Below, piece after piece: positions 33,711 to 41,691 of a stretch of DNA of 64,000 nucleotides. The DNA comes from Novosphingobium sp. ZN18A2 (GTDB lineage Bacteria > Pseudomonadota > Alphaproteobacteria > Sphingomonadales > Sphingomonadaceae). How positions within the stretch are numbered: the stretch's first letter is position 1; each line of letters begins with the position of its first letter. The position numbers were made by a program, and so were the translations under genes. The stretch covers positions 310,001 to 374,000 of the forward strand of contig NZ_CP136651.1 of the NCBI RefSeq assembly GCF_036784765.1, given 5' to 3'. The notes beneath the pieces were generated by a model. It made no database searches and was not told the origin of the DNA. It saw only the letters and a program-made list of their open reading frames with translations.

Positions 33711-35174
33711 ATGTCGACCTTGCGCAAATTCCTCGTCGCCCTGGTGGTTCTTGTCGTCGTAGCCGGGGCACTGCTCTGGTTTCTGACGCGTGGAGACACG
33801 GCGGATCTGTCCGAAGCACAAGTCAGCGGCGGAAAGCCCACGATTGCCGAAGCTGACGGCCAGACGATCCCGACGGTCGGCATCGCGAAGCCCGTCGGCT
33901 GGAAATCGGGCGAGCGCCCGGTGGCGGCCGAGGGGCTTGAAGTCACGCGCTTTGCGGACGGGCTCGATCACCCGCGCTCGGTCTATACGCTGCCAAACGG
34001 CGACGTGCTGGTGGCCGAAACCAACAGTCCCCCGCGCAACGGTGGCGGGCTGACGGGGATGGTGGAGCGCTGGCTGATGAACAAGGCGGGCGCGGGCGAA
34101 CCTTCGCCGAACAAGATCGTGGTGCTGCGCGACACCACTGGCGACGGCAAGGCGGACAAGCGATTCGTCATGGCCAACCCGGCATTGAACTCTCCGTTCG
34201 GCATGGTCCTGCGCGACGGGCGGCTTTACGTGGCGAACAACGACGCGGTCGTATCGTGGCCGTTCCAGCCGGGCGACACGCAGCTGCAGGGCAAGCCGGA
34301 AAAGCTGGTGGACCTGCCGGCGGGCGGCGAACACTGGGTGCGCAACCTTGTGCTCAGCCCCGATGGGTCGAAGCTCTATATCTCGGTCGGCTCCTCCACC
34401 AACATCGCGGATAACGGCATCGCCGCCGAAAAGGGCCGCGCGGTGATAGACGAATACAATTTTGCCACGGGCAAGATGCGCGAATTCGGCGGCGGGATGC
34501 GCAATCCCAACGGCATGGCATTCGAACCCGCGACGGGCGAGTTGTGGACCGTCGTGAACGAACGCGACATGCTGGGATCGGACGGCCCGCCCGACTATCT
34601 CAGCAATGTTCCGATCGGCGTCCAGTACGGGTGGCCGTGGGTCTATTGGAAAGACCATTACGACGGCCGCGTGAAGGCGCCGCCGCCCGATTACCTGACG
34701 GGCTATGTCCGCAAGCCGGAATATTCGCTGGGCGCGCATACCGCGCCGCTGGGTCTGGCCTTCGTGAAGGGAGGCACGCTGCTGGGGCCGAACTATGCCG
34801 ATGGCGCGGTGATCGCGCGCCACGGATCGTGGAACCGCAAGCCGCTGGCGGGATACGACGTGGTTTTCGTGGCCTTCGACGATCACGGCAATGTGCTGCC
34901 CGGCCAGCCCAAGCCGATCCTGACGGGTTTCCTGGCCGACAAGGACGGCGACAAGACGCACGGCCGGCCGGTGTGGGTTGAATGGGCAAAGGACGGTGCG
35001 CTGTTGGTCAGCGACGATGTGGGCGGCGTAATCTGGCGCGTAACCGCGCCCGGTGCAGCCCCGGCCAAACCGATTGCGCCGATCAAGTCCGACCTTGTTC
35101 CAAAGGAGCCGAAGCTGAACGGGTCGATCGCCACGCCCGACTACCAGTCGAAACTGATGCAGCCGGGACGCTAA
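33711..35174 (+). CDS. membrane-anchored PQQ-type sugar dehydrogenase (sorbosone dehydrogenase family)
   Basis: A 487-residue protein. One N-terminal membrane helix (LRKFLVALVVLVVVAGALLWFL) places the rest in the periplasm. The beta-propeller then shows LEVTRFADGLDHPRSVYTLPNGDVLVAETN, RNLVLSPDGSKLYISVGSS, GMRNPNGMAFEPATGELWTVVNERDMLG and APLGLAFVKG, the pattern of the L-sorbosone / glucose-sorbosone dehydrogenase family. PQQ dependence is inferred from the family. The substrate is unknown. No partner cytochrome is encoded nearby. Confidence 0.85.
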   Translation: MSTLRKFLVALVVLVVVAGALLWFLTRGDTADLSEAQVSGGKPTIAEADGQTIPTVGIAKPVGWKSGERPVAAEGLEVTRFADGLDHPRSVYTLPNGDVLVAETNSPPRNGGGLTGMVERWLMNKAGAGEPSPNKIVVLRDTTGDGKADKRFVMANPALNSPFGMVLRDGRLYVANNDAVVSWPFQPGDTQLQGKPEKLVDLPAGGEHWVRNLVLSPDGSKLYISVGSSTNIADNGIAAEKGRAVIDEYNFATGKMREFGGGMRNPNGMAFEPATGELWTVVNERDMLGSDGPPDYLSNVPIGVQYGWPWVYWKDHYDGRVKAPPPDYLTGYVRKPEYSLGAHTAPLGLAFVKGGTLLGPNYADGAVIARHGSWNRKPLAGYDVVFVAFDDHGNVLPGQPKPILTGFLADKDGDKTHGRPVWVEWAKDGALLVSDDVGGVIWRVTAPGAAPAKPIAPIKSDLVPKEPKLNGSIATPDYQSKLMQPGR

Positions 35175-35197
35175 GGCGATCCCGGCTCTTCCTGACC

Positions 35198-36013
35198 CTA
35201 GAGCGCCTTCCCGCTCCGTCCGGCCAGTTCCGTGATGTAATGCCGCGCGACCCGGCCTGAACGCTGGCCACGGCGTTTGGCCCATTCCAGCGCGTCGGCC
35301 TCGTCGAAAGACAGGCCATAGTGCGCCGCATATCCGGCCACGATCGCCAGATAATCTTCCTGCGAACAGTTGTGAAAGCCGATGGACAGGCCGAAGCGGT
35401 CGGCAAGGGCCAACCGGTCGTCCACCGCGTCGCGCGGGTTGATAGGATCGTCCTGCTCGCTTGAATGGCGCTCAACTATGGCGCGGCGGTTGCTGGTGAC
35501 GGCAAGGCGGACATTCGCGGGACGTGCCTCCACGCCGCCTTCCAGCCACGATCGCAACCGGCGCGCCGCGCCCTCGTCCCCGTCGTCGAAGCCCAGGTCG
35601 TCAAGGAACACAAGGAAGCGCCGGTCAACGCCGCGCAACTTCGCGAACAGTGCGGAAAGCCCGGCGTCGGGGCTTGCCTGCACAAGCGCGATCCTGCCGC
35701 TCGTCTCGCCCTGTGCGGCAAGCGTCGCGGCGCGAAGCAGCGCGGACTTGCCCATGCCGCGCGATCCCCACAGCAGCATGTCGTGCGCGTCCGCGCCGTG
35801 TGCCAGCCGCGAAACATTCTCGACAACGGTCGTCTTCTGACGGTCGATGCCGCGCATCAGGTCAAGCGGCGGCGCTTCCAGCACGTCGACGCCCCGCGCG
35901 GAATGGCCATCCCACACATAGGCGGGATGGTCGTGCCAGTCTGCGTTCTGCGGCGGCGGCGGGGCGAGCCGGTCGAGCGCGTCGGCGATGCGCGACAGGA
36001 GGTTGTCGTTCAT
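35198..36013 (-). CDS. DUF815 AAA-like ATPase
   Basis: A 271-residue P-loop ATPase with Walker A LLWGSRGMGKSALLRAA (about residues 79-95), Walker B FLVFLDDLGFDDGD, and a sensor/arginine-rich part with RLAVTSNRRAIVERH. The DUF815 family belongs to AAA+ proteins of unknown role. The frame is open to 36196, but ATG 36013 overlaps the stop of the upstream acyl-CoA dehydrogenase gene by four bases, which marks the real start and translational coupling. Confidence 0.87.
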   Translation of the reverse strand: MNDNLLSRIADALDRLAPPPPQNADWHDHPAYVWDGHSARGVDVLEAPPLDLMRGIDRQKTTVVENVSRLAHGADAHDMLLWGSRGMGKSALLRAATLAAQGETSGRIALVQASPDAGLSALFAKLRGVDRRFLVFLDDLGFDDGDEGAARRLRSWLEGGVEARPANVRLAVTSNRRAIVERHSSEQDDPINPRDAVDDRLALADRFGLSIGFHNCSQEDYLAIVAGYAAHYGLSFDEADALEWAKRRGQRSGRVARHYITELAGRSGKAL

Positions 36014-37728
36014 CCGGCCAGCACGTCCGAATCGAGATCGTAGAACAGGCTGGCGCCGCTCATCGCCGCATTGGCAAGGCCGCGCGCTTCGGGGGCAACG
36101 TGCTCGTTGAAATATCGCGCGACGACCTGCTTGGCCGCATCGCCGCCTGCTTCGGCCTGCCGCAGCAACTGCCACCCGGCTACCGCGACGGCGCACATCG
36201 TGGTGAACGGCACGCTGCCCGCCAGCCGGTCTGCCACCGAAGCGTCCTCCACCATCCAGCGCGCGACGGCGGCTGCGTCCTGCGCCAGCTGGCGCAGGCC
36301 CGGCACCTCGGTTGCGGCGGCAATCACGTCAGCAAGCAGCGCCTGCACAACCGCGCCGTTTCCGAAACCCAGCTTGCGGGTAACGAGGTCGGCCGCCTGG
36401 ATGCCGTTGGTGCCTTCATAGATGGGCGCGATGCGCGCATCGCGATAGTGCTGCGCTGCGCCGGTTTCTTCCACGAAGCCCATGCCGCCGTGGATCTGCA
36501 CACCCAGCGAAGCGACTTCGCAGCCCACGTCGGTGCCCCAGGCCTTTATCATCGGCACCAGCACTTCGGCGCGTTGCTGCGCGGCTTCGTCGCCCAGCGT
36601 GCCGCGATCGACCTGTCCGGTGGTGTAATAAAGCAGGCCGCGCGCACCTTCGGTAAGCGCACGCATGCGCAGCAGCATGCGGCGCACGTCAGGGTGCTCG
36701 ACGATGGCCACGGGAGCCTTGTCGGCCGATCCCGCCCGCGCGGACTGGATACGCTCGCGCGCATAGGTGCGTGCCTGCTGCCACGCGCGCTCGGCAATCT
36801 GCACGCCCTGGCTGCCCACGTTGATGCGCGCAGAGTTCATCATCGTGAACATCGCGCGCAAGCCGCCGTTTTCGTGCCCCACCATCTCGCCGATGCATTC
36901 ATCGTTGTCGCCATAGCTCATCACGCAAGTGGGCGATGCGTTGATGCCCAGCTTGTGTTCGATGGAAACGCACATCACGTCATTGCGCGCGCCAAGGCTG
37001 CCGTCCGCATTGACGTGGTACTTGGGGACGACGAACAGCGATATGCCGCGCGATCCGGCGGGCGCGCCGGGGGTGCGCGCCAGAACCAGGTGGACGATGT
37101 TTTCCGCCAGTTGGTGTTCGCCGAAGGTGATGAAGATCTTCGTGCCCTTGATGCGGAACTTGCCCGCGTGCTCTCCATCCTCGATCGGCGTCGCGGTGGT
37201 GCGCAGCGCGCCCACGTCGCTGCCGGCCTGCGGTTCGGTCAGGTTCATCGTGCCAGACCATTCGCCGCTTACCAGCTTTGCAAGATAAAGCGCCTTTTGC
37301 GCTTCGCTGCCGTGATGGTGCAGCGATTCGATCGCGCCCACGGTCAGCATCGGCAACAGGGTGAAGGCCATGTTGGCCGCGCCCAGCGTTTCGATAACGC
37401 ACGTCGCCAGCGTGAAAGGCAGGCCCTGACCGCCGAAATCGACCGGCCCGGCCACCGCGCCCCAGCCTTGTTCCACGAAGTGGCGATAGGCCTGCGCATA
37501 GCCATCGGGCAGGGTGACGACGCCATCGTCCAGCGTTGCGCCTTCAAGGTCGCCAATGCGGTTGAGCGGCGCGAATTCGCCCGCGGCCAGCGCGCCGATT
37601 CCTTCCGCGATGGCTTCGACCATGTCCATGCTCGCTTCGGCGAAGCGTTCGCTTTGCGCCAGGTCTTCGATTCCGGCGCAAACGCGCATGGCGAGCACCT
37701 GGTCGGCGGTTGGAGCGGTAAAGTCCAT
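36010..37728 (-). CDS. acyl-CoA dehydrogenase, long (DmdC-like) type
   Basis: A 572-residue acyl-CoA dehydrogenase with the N-terminal extension and C-terminal extra domain seen in the DmdC/AidB-like branch. Visible are YAQAYRHFVEQGWGAVAGPVDFGGQG, the FAD and substrate region MNLTEPQAGSDVGALRTTA, and the C-terminal GMGFVEETGAAQHYRDARIAPIYEGTNGIQA with the likely catalytic glutamate. The substrate is unknown; methylthiopropionyl-CoA or medium-chain acyl-CoA are possible. The next gene, DUF815, begins inside its stop codon. Confidence 0.9.
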   Translation of the reverse strand: MDFTAPTADQVLAMRVCAGIEDLAQSERFAEASMDMVEAIAEGIGALAAGEFAPLNRIGDLEGATLDDGVVTLPDGYAQAYRHFVEQGWGAVAGPVDFGGQGLPFTLATCVIETLGAANMAFTLLPMLTVGAIESLHHHGSEAQKALYLAKLVSGEWSGTMNLTEPQAGSDVGALRTTATPIEDGEHAGKFRIKGTKIFITFGEHQLAENIVHLVLARTPGAPAGSRGISLFVVPKYHVNADGSLGARNDVMCVSIEHKLGINASPTCVMSYGDNDECIGEMVGHENGGLRAMFTMMNSARINVGSQGVQIAERAWQQARTYARERIQSARAGSADKAPVAIVEHPDVRRMLLRMRALTEGARGLLYYTTGQVDRGTLGDEAAQQRAEVLVPMIKAWGTDVGCEVASLGVQIHGGMGFVEETGAAQHYRDARIAPIYEGTNGIQAADLVTRKLGFGNGAVVQALLADVIAAATEVPGLRQLAQDAAAVARWMVEDASVADRLAGSVPFTTMCAVAVAGWQLLRQAEAGGDAAKQVVARYFNEHVAPEARGLANAAMSGASLFYDLDSDVLAG

Positions 37729-37776
37729 TTGCGTCTTTTCCTTGTCCCTCGGTCGCCGCGGCTATAGCGGCAAGAA

Positions 37777-38727
37777 ATGCCCGCGACAAAGCCCGCAAAT
37801 CTATATCACCCCGATGCCGACGGCCTCGCACGCGCCGCGCGCGTGATCGCGGAAGGGGGCACCGTCGCGGTACCGACCGAAACGGTTTATGGCCTGGCCG
37901 CGCGCGCCGACGACGATGCGGCGGTTGCGGCAATCTATCGCGCGAAGGGGCGACCCGATTTCAACCCGCTGATCGTCCACGTGCCCGGCATCGCCGCGGC
38001 AGAACGGCTTGCCGTGTTCGACGACCGCGCACGCAGGCTGGCTGCGGCGTTCTGGCCCGGCGCGCTGACAATGGTCCTGCCCCGCCGCGACGACGCCGCG
38101 CTTGCGGCGGCGGTCAGCGCGGGGTTGCCCACCGTTGCGCTGCGCTGCCCCTCGCACCCGGTGATGCAGGCGCTGTTGCGCGAATGCGGGCTGCCGCTCG
38201 CAGCGCCAAGCGCCAACCGCAGCGGCGGCGTAAGCCCGACGAGCGCGGCGCACGTTGCCGCTTCGCTTGGATCGCGGGTGGACCTGATCCTCGACGGAGG
38301 CGAGACGGAGCGCGGCATAGAATCCACCATAGTCGCGCTGCGCGATGGCGGCGGCTGGCAGGTCTTGCGGCCCGGTCCCGTTACAGAGGCGCAGGTTGCC
38401 GAAATCCTTGGCCCGGCGAGTGACGCCACGGCGCCAGCGGCCCGAATCGAGGCGCCGGGCCAGATGACAAGCCACTATGCGCCGGGAAAACCCGTAAGGC
38501 TGAATGCGAAAGAGGCCGTGGAGGGGGAGTTCATGATCGGCTTCGGGCCGATTGCTGGCGATATTTCGCTGTCGCCGTCGGCCGATCTCGCCGAAGCGGC
38601 GGCACGGCTCTATGCCTGCCTGCACGCCGCCGCGGACGCAGCCCAGCTCCGCATTGCCATTGCGCCCGTTCCGGAAGAGGGGATTGGCGTCGCCATCAAC
38701 GACCGATTGCGCCGCGCGGCAGCATGA
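37777..38727 (+). CDS. L-threonylcarbamoyladenylate synthase (Sua5 type)
   Basis: Makes threonylcarbamoyl-AMP from threonine, bicarbonate and ATP for tRNA t6A37. The 316-residue protein has the N-terminal YrdC domain (GGTVAVPTETVYGLAARAD, IYRAKGRPDFNPLIVH, PSANRSGGVSPTSAAHV, GIESTIV) and, after residue about 215, the C-terminal Sua5 domain (GQMTSHYAPGKPVRLN). This makes it the long Sua5 form rather than the short TsaC. Divergent from the acyl-CoA dehydrogenase gene by 48 bp. Confidence 0.93.
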   Translation: MPATKPANLYHPDADGLARAARVIAEGGTVAVPTETVYGLAARADDDAAVAAIYRAKGRPDFNPLIVHVPGIAAAERLAVFDDRARRLAAAFWPGALTMVLPRRDDAALAAAVSAGLPTVALRCPSHPVMQALLRECGLPLAAPSANRSGGVSPTSAAHVAASLGSRVDLILDGGETERGIESTIVALRDGGGWQVLRPGPVTEAQVAEILGPASDATAPAARIEAPGQMTSHYAPGKPVRLNAKEAVEGEFMIGFGPIAGDISLSPSADLAEAAARLYACLHAAADAAQLRIAIAPVPEEGIGVAINDRLRRAAA

Positions 38728-38746
38728 TTGCGGCTTTTCGCGCCGA

Positions 38747-39097
38747 TCACTTGCCGGGTTCGTAGGGAACCGAAGGCATCAGGCCAACCATCTGGTTGTG
38801 CAGGCGCCCCGCTTCCTCGCAAGCCTGGTTGTTGCCGCGCAGGCATTTGCGCTGGGCCTTGCGGTAGTTCCGCTCCATCTTGCCCAGACGTTCCTCGCGC
38901 TGCCGGACTTCGCGTCCGCGCCGCTGGTCGCGTTCCGAATCGCTGACCGTCACCCGGTCATAGGCGTCGCCGGTGGTGTTGACGGCGGTTGAGGCGGCGC
39001 GGACGGGGGCGGTGGCAACGTCCAGCGCCGTCTTGGCCACGCAGCCGCCCAGCATTGGCAGCGTGAGCGGCAATATCAGCGAACGGATGGACGGCAC
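38747..39097 (-). CDS. small lipoprotein with coiled-coil-like region
   Basis: A 116-residue lipoprotein: signal SLILPLTLPMLGGC with the lipidated cysteine at about residue 19. The mature part is rich in charged residues, and DSERDQRRGREVRQREERLG suggests a helical segment. There are two more cysteines near the C-terminus (RKCLRGNNQACEEA). No function recognised. It is the next minus-strand gene downstream of the DUF2807 gene and converges with sua5. Confidence 0.7.
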   Translation of the reverse strand: MPSIRSLILPLTLPMLGGCVAKTALDVATAPVRAASTAVNTTGDAYDRVTVSDSERDQRRGREVRQREERLGKMERNYRKAQRKCLRGNNQACEEAGRLHNQMVGLMPSVPYEPGK

Positions 39098-39203
39098 GGC
39101 AAACCCCCGACTTTAGCCCCGGACCTTGCGCGGGCCAGGATTTCGTCGTCCAAGCGTGCCAGCCGGGGGATTGCCGTGCAATGAACCTGCGGCAGGGCGT
39201 GCC

Positions 39204-39968
39204 TCAGTCTCCGCTATCCTTTACGGCGCCATTCTCGCAGACCAGCTTTCCGGAGCCCATGGACTTGACCGTGCAGGTGGCACGTCCGGCCACGCGCACT
39301 TCGCCCGAACCCATGATCTTGGCGCTGACATCGCCATCGGACGCGAAGCGTGCATCGCCCGATCCGGCGATGTTCACGTCCGCCGATTCGGCGCTAAGGC
39401 CGGAAAGGTCGGCGTCTCCGCTTCCCGCAATCGTCATCTTCAGCGTCTTGACGTTGCCCGATCCGTTGACGCTGCCCGATCCAGCAACGTCAACCTTCAG
39501 CCTGTCGGCCTTGATCTTCGCGACGGAGACCTTGCCCGATCCGGCGATCACGATGCTCGCCTTTTCACCCTTCATCGCGGCGGCCGTCACCTTGCCTGAT
39601 CCGGCCATCACCAGCTTGCGCGGGGCGGGCATCGTCAGGTTGATCGTGGCAACGCCTTCGCTGTTCGAGAAAAAGCCCTTTTCGCGCGCGATAGACAGCG
39701 TTCCGTCGTCGATCTTGAAGCGCAGCCTGTTCTTCGCGTCATCATCGCCGGTGACGTCTATCGCCAGCTTCTTGCCTTCGGTGATGTTTACGGCATCGGG
39801 GCCGAGCAATGCCACTTCACCGGGTGCCTTGCCCGAAAGGTCAAGCTGCGAAAGCGGAACCCCGCCGTCCATGTCGAATTGCACGTTCGCATCGTCGCAG
39901 CCGCCAAGCGAGGCGGCGATTCCAAGGGCCGCAACACCGGCGAGGGCGCGGGCGATATCCTTCAGCAT
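39204..39968 (-). CDS. DUF2807 (head GIN domain) lipoprotein with AGSG repeats
   Basis: A 254-residue lipoprotein (lipobox ASLGGC, cysteine near residue 24). The mature part is a right-handed beta-solenoid-like DUF2807 domain. The motif (A/M)GSG recurs at least seven times (MAGSGKV, IAGSGKV, VAGSGSV, IAGSGDA twice, MGSGEV, MGSGKL) with about 17-22 residue spacing in the core. The family is linked to surface or adhesive roles but not well studied. The frame is open to 40028, but ATG 39968 starts the signal peptide. Downstream of the carD terminator. Confidence 0.82.
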   Translation of the reverse strand: MLKDIARALAGVAALGIAASLGGCDDANVQFDMDGGVPLSQLDLSGKAPGEVALLGPDAVNITEGKKLAIDVTGDDDAKNRLRFKIDDGTLSIAREKGFFSNSEGVATINLTMPAPRKLVMAGSGKVTAAAMKGEKASIVIAGSGKVSVAKIKADRLKVDVAGSGSVNGSGNVKTLKMTIAGSGDADLSGLSAESADVNIAGSGDARFASDGDVSAKIMGSGEVRVAGRATCTVKSMGSGKLVCENGAVKDSGD

Positions 39969-40094
39969 GGCCTGAAACTCCTGCCGTTTGTGTGTTGCCG
40001 ATGTAATACGGCAATACGTGCCCGGCAAGACGGTGCCATGTCGTTCGTCGATGCGGCAAGGTCGATGGCAGGAAGGGGTGAGGGAAAAACGAAA

Positions 40095-40120
40095 GGGGCC
40101 GCCGGTCTCCCGGCGGCCCC
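40095..40120 (-). terminator. Rho-independent terminator of carD
   Basis: Perfect 11-bp arms GGGGCCGCCGG / CCGGCGGCCCC around a TCTC loop. On the minus strand the stem is followed by TTTCGTTTTT, so it ends the carD transcript. Confidence 0.85.
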
Positions 40121-40150
40121 TCTGGCGTTACGAAACCTTCCAGGCCCGGA

Positions 40151-40678
40151 TCAGGCGGTGGCTTCGTAATACTTCGGTGCGTGTTCGTTGAGGATCGCGA
40201 GGATCTTCTGCAGCGCGGTCGGCTCGTCGGTCTTTTCCATCGCGGCCAGTTCGCGGGCGAGGCGCGAAGACGCCGCCTCGAAGATCTGGCGTTCGGAATA
40301 GGACTGTTCGGGCTGGTCGTCGGCACGGAACAGGTCGCGCGTCACTTCGGCGATCGACACAAGGTCGCCCGAATTGATCTTGGCTTCGTATTCCTGGGCA
40401 CGGCGCGACCACATGGTGCGCTTCACCTTCGGCTTTTGCGTCAACGTGTCGAGCGCTTCCTTGAGCGTCTTGTCCGACGACAGCTTGCGCATGCCAATCG
40501 ATTCAACCTTGTTCACGGGTACGCGAAGCGTCATCCGTTCCTTTTCGAAGCGCAGAACATAGAGCTGCAGCTTCATACCCGCGATTTCTTCATCCTGAAG
40601 TTCGACCACCCGGCCGACGCCGTGCTTCGGGTAGACGACGTAATCCCCAACATCGAAGGCCAGTGCCTTGGTTGCCAT
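40151..40678 (-). CDS. CarD-family transcriptional regulator
   Basis: Binds the RNA polymerase beta lobe and stabilises promoter open complexes; essential for rRNA transcription in many alphaproteobacteria. The 175-residue protein has the N-terminal RNAP-interacting domain (ALAFDVGDYVVYPKHGVGRV, LRFEKERMTLRVPVNKVESIGMR) and the C-terminal helical DNA-binding domain (WSRRAQEYEAKINSGD, YSERQIFEAASSRLARELA). The frame is open to 40819, but ATG 40678 has AAAGGA upstream and gives family length. Followed by a strong terminator. Confidence 0.95.
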   Translation of the reverse strand: MATKALAFDVGDYVVYPKHGVGRVVELQDEEIAGMKLQLYVLRFEKERMTLRVPVNKVESIGMRKLSSDKTLKEALDTLTQKPKVKRTMWSRRAQEYEAKINSGDLVSIAEVTRDLFRADDQPEQSYSERQIFEAASSRLARELAAMEKTDEPTALQKILAILNEHAPKYYEATA

Positions 40679-41018
40679 ATGTTGTCCTTTCGATACGGGC
40701 GGAAAGGCGACGTCCGGAGCGCAAACCCCGATTCGTGATCCGGCAAACAACCGTGCTTTACGGTCTACGAAAGCCCTTCGATCAGTTTGCCGCCAATCTG
40801 CCTTCTCGTGCTGAAACACGCCGGACGACCCAAACGACCAGCGCTTGAGTCCCCATATAGCAGTTCTGTAACAAAATTGCCAGTCCCTAGAATCAAAAGA
40901 CCACCGCGACGCGCGGAAAACCGCGCATCGGGGAACAAGGCCGAATCTTAAATTGGCGAGGCAGGTGCAGGGCTAGACCGGCCGGATCGATACCGGAACG
41001 GACCGCTTCCCTGCGGGC
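40679..41018. promoter_or_regulatory. carD leader and promoter region with hairpin
   Basis: This 340-bp gap between the divergent end of ferredoxin and carD holds no credible gene. On the minus strand TATATG (around 40855) could be a -10 element for carD, but no good -35 is present. An imperfect hairpin (CGACGCGCGG / CCGCGCATCG, 40907-40930, one mismatch, AAAA loop) may end the ferredoxin transcript. Confidence 0.35.
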
Positions 41019-41357
41019 TCAGTCGCCTTCGCCGGGCTCTGCCGAAAAGTACTTCTCGAACTTGCCTTCCTCGCCCTTGTGTTCATCCGCGTCGGATGGC
41101 GCATCGTGCTTTGCGGTGATGTTGGGCCATTCCGCCGAATACTTGGTGTTCAGCTCAAGCCACTGTTCCAGCCCGCTTTCGGTATCGGGCAGGATGGCTT
41201 CCGCCGGACATTCGGGTTCGCACACGCCACAATCGATGCATTCGCTGGGATTGATAACCAGCATGTTCTCACCCTCGTAAAAGCAATCGACGGGGCAAAC
41301 CTCGACGCAGTCCGTGTACTTGCACAGGATACAGGCGTCGGTGACAACATAGGTCAT
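41019..41357 (-). CDS. fdxA: 7Fe ferredoxin (FdxA family)
   Basis: A 112-residue soluble electron carrier. Nine cysteines are in the FdxA pattern: [20 protein letters not shown] (C9, C12, C17, C21, C25) and [13 protein letters not shown] (C40, C43, C46, C50). This fits one [3Fe-4S] and one [4Fe-4S] cluster. [11 protein letters not shown] and the C-terminal acidic extension are typical. The redox partner is unknown. It lies 22 bp downstream of the S4 gene on the same strand. Confidence 0.95.
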   Translation of the reverse strand: MTYVVTDACILCKYTDCVEVCPVDCFYEGENMLVINPSECIDCGVCEPECPAEAILPDTESGLEQWLELNTKYSAEWPNITAKHDAPSDADEHKGEEGKFEKYFSAEPGEGD

Positions 41358-41379
41358 GGCGAAATCAATCCCTCAGGAA

Positions 41380-41691
41380 TTACTCGAATCGAAGGGCAGC
41401 TAGAGGCGAAGCGGGCGACGCGTCAAGCGTCTCGTCGAGCCGTTCGTAGCAACTGCGCGCTTCAAGCGACGGTCCGCGCCGCCCCGGAAGCGCAAGAACG
41501 CGCACGATCGCGATGCTTTCCCCCAGCGGCATGGTCAGCACGTCACCTTCGTGAACGCCCTGCGAACACCGCTCTATCCGGCGGCCGTTGACGCGCATGT
41601 GTCCGGCTTCCGCCCATTTCCGGGCGATACTGCGGCTTTTCGCGAAGCGGAGAAAATAGAGCAATTTATCGATCCGCATCGCAGGGGCCAT
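41380..41691 (-). CDS. S4-domain RNA-binding protein (Hsp15-like)
   Basis: A 103-residue protein with an S4 RNA-binding domain: MRIDKLLYFLRFAKSRSIARKWAEAGHMRVNGRRIE. The arrangement is that of Hsp15 (HslR), which binds the free 50S subunit carrying a stalled peptidyl-tRNA. The start ATG 41691 shares its A with the TGA of the helicase gene upstream (TGATG), so translation is coupled; a second ATG at 41679 is an alternative. Confidence 0.85.
   Translation of the reverse strand: MAPAMRIDKLLYFLRFAKSRSIARKWAEAGHMRVNGRRIERCSQGVHEGDVLTMPLGESIAIVRVLALPGRRGPSLEARSCYERLDETLDASPASPLAALRFE

Noticed and set aside
35524..37767. 747-residue plus-strand frame opposite the DUF815 and acyl-CoA dehydrogenase genes
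   Set aside because: Shadow of well-supported minus-strand genes; Arg/His/Gln-rich without a domain.
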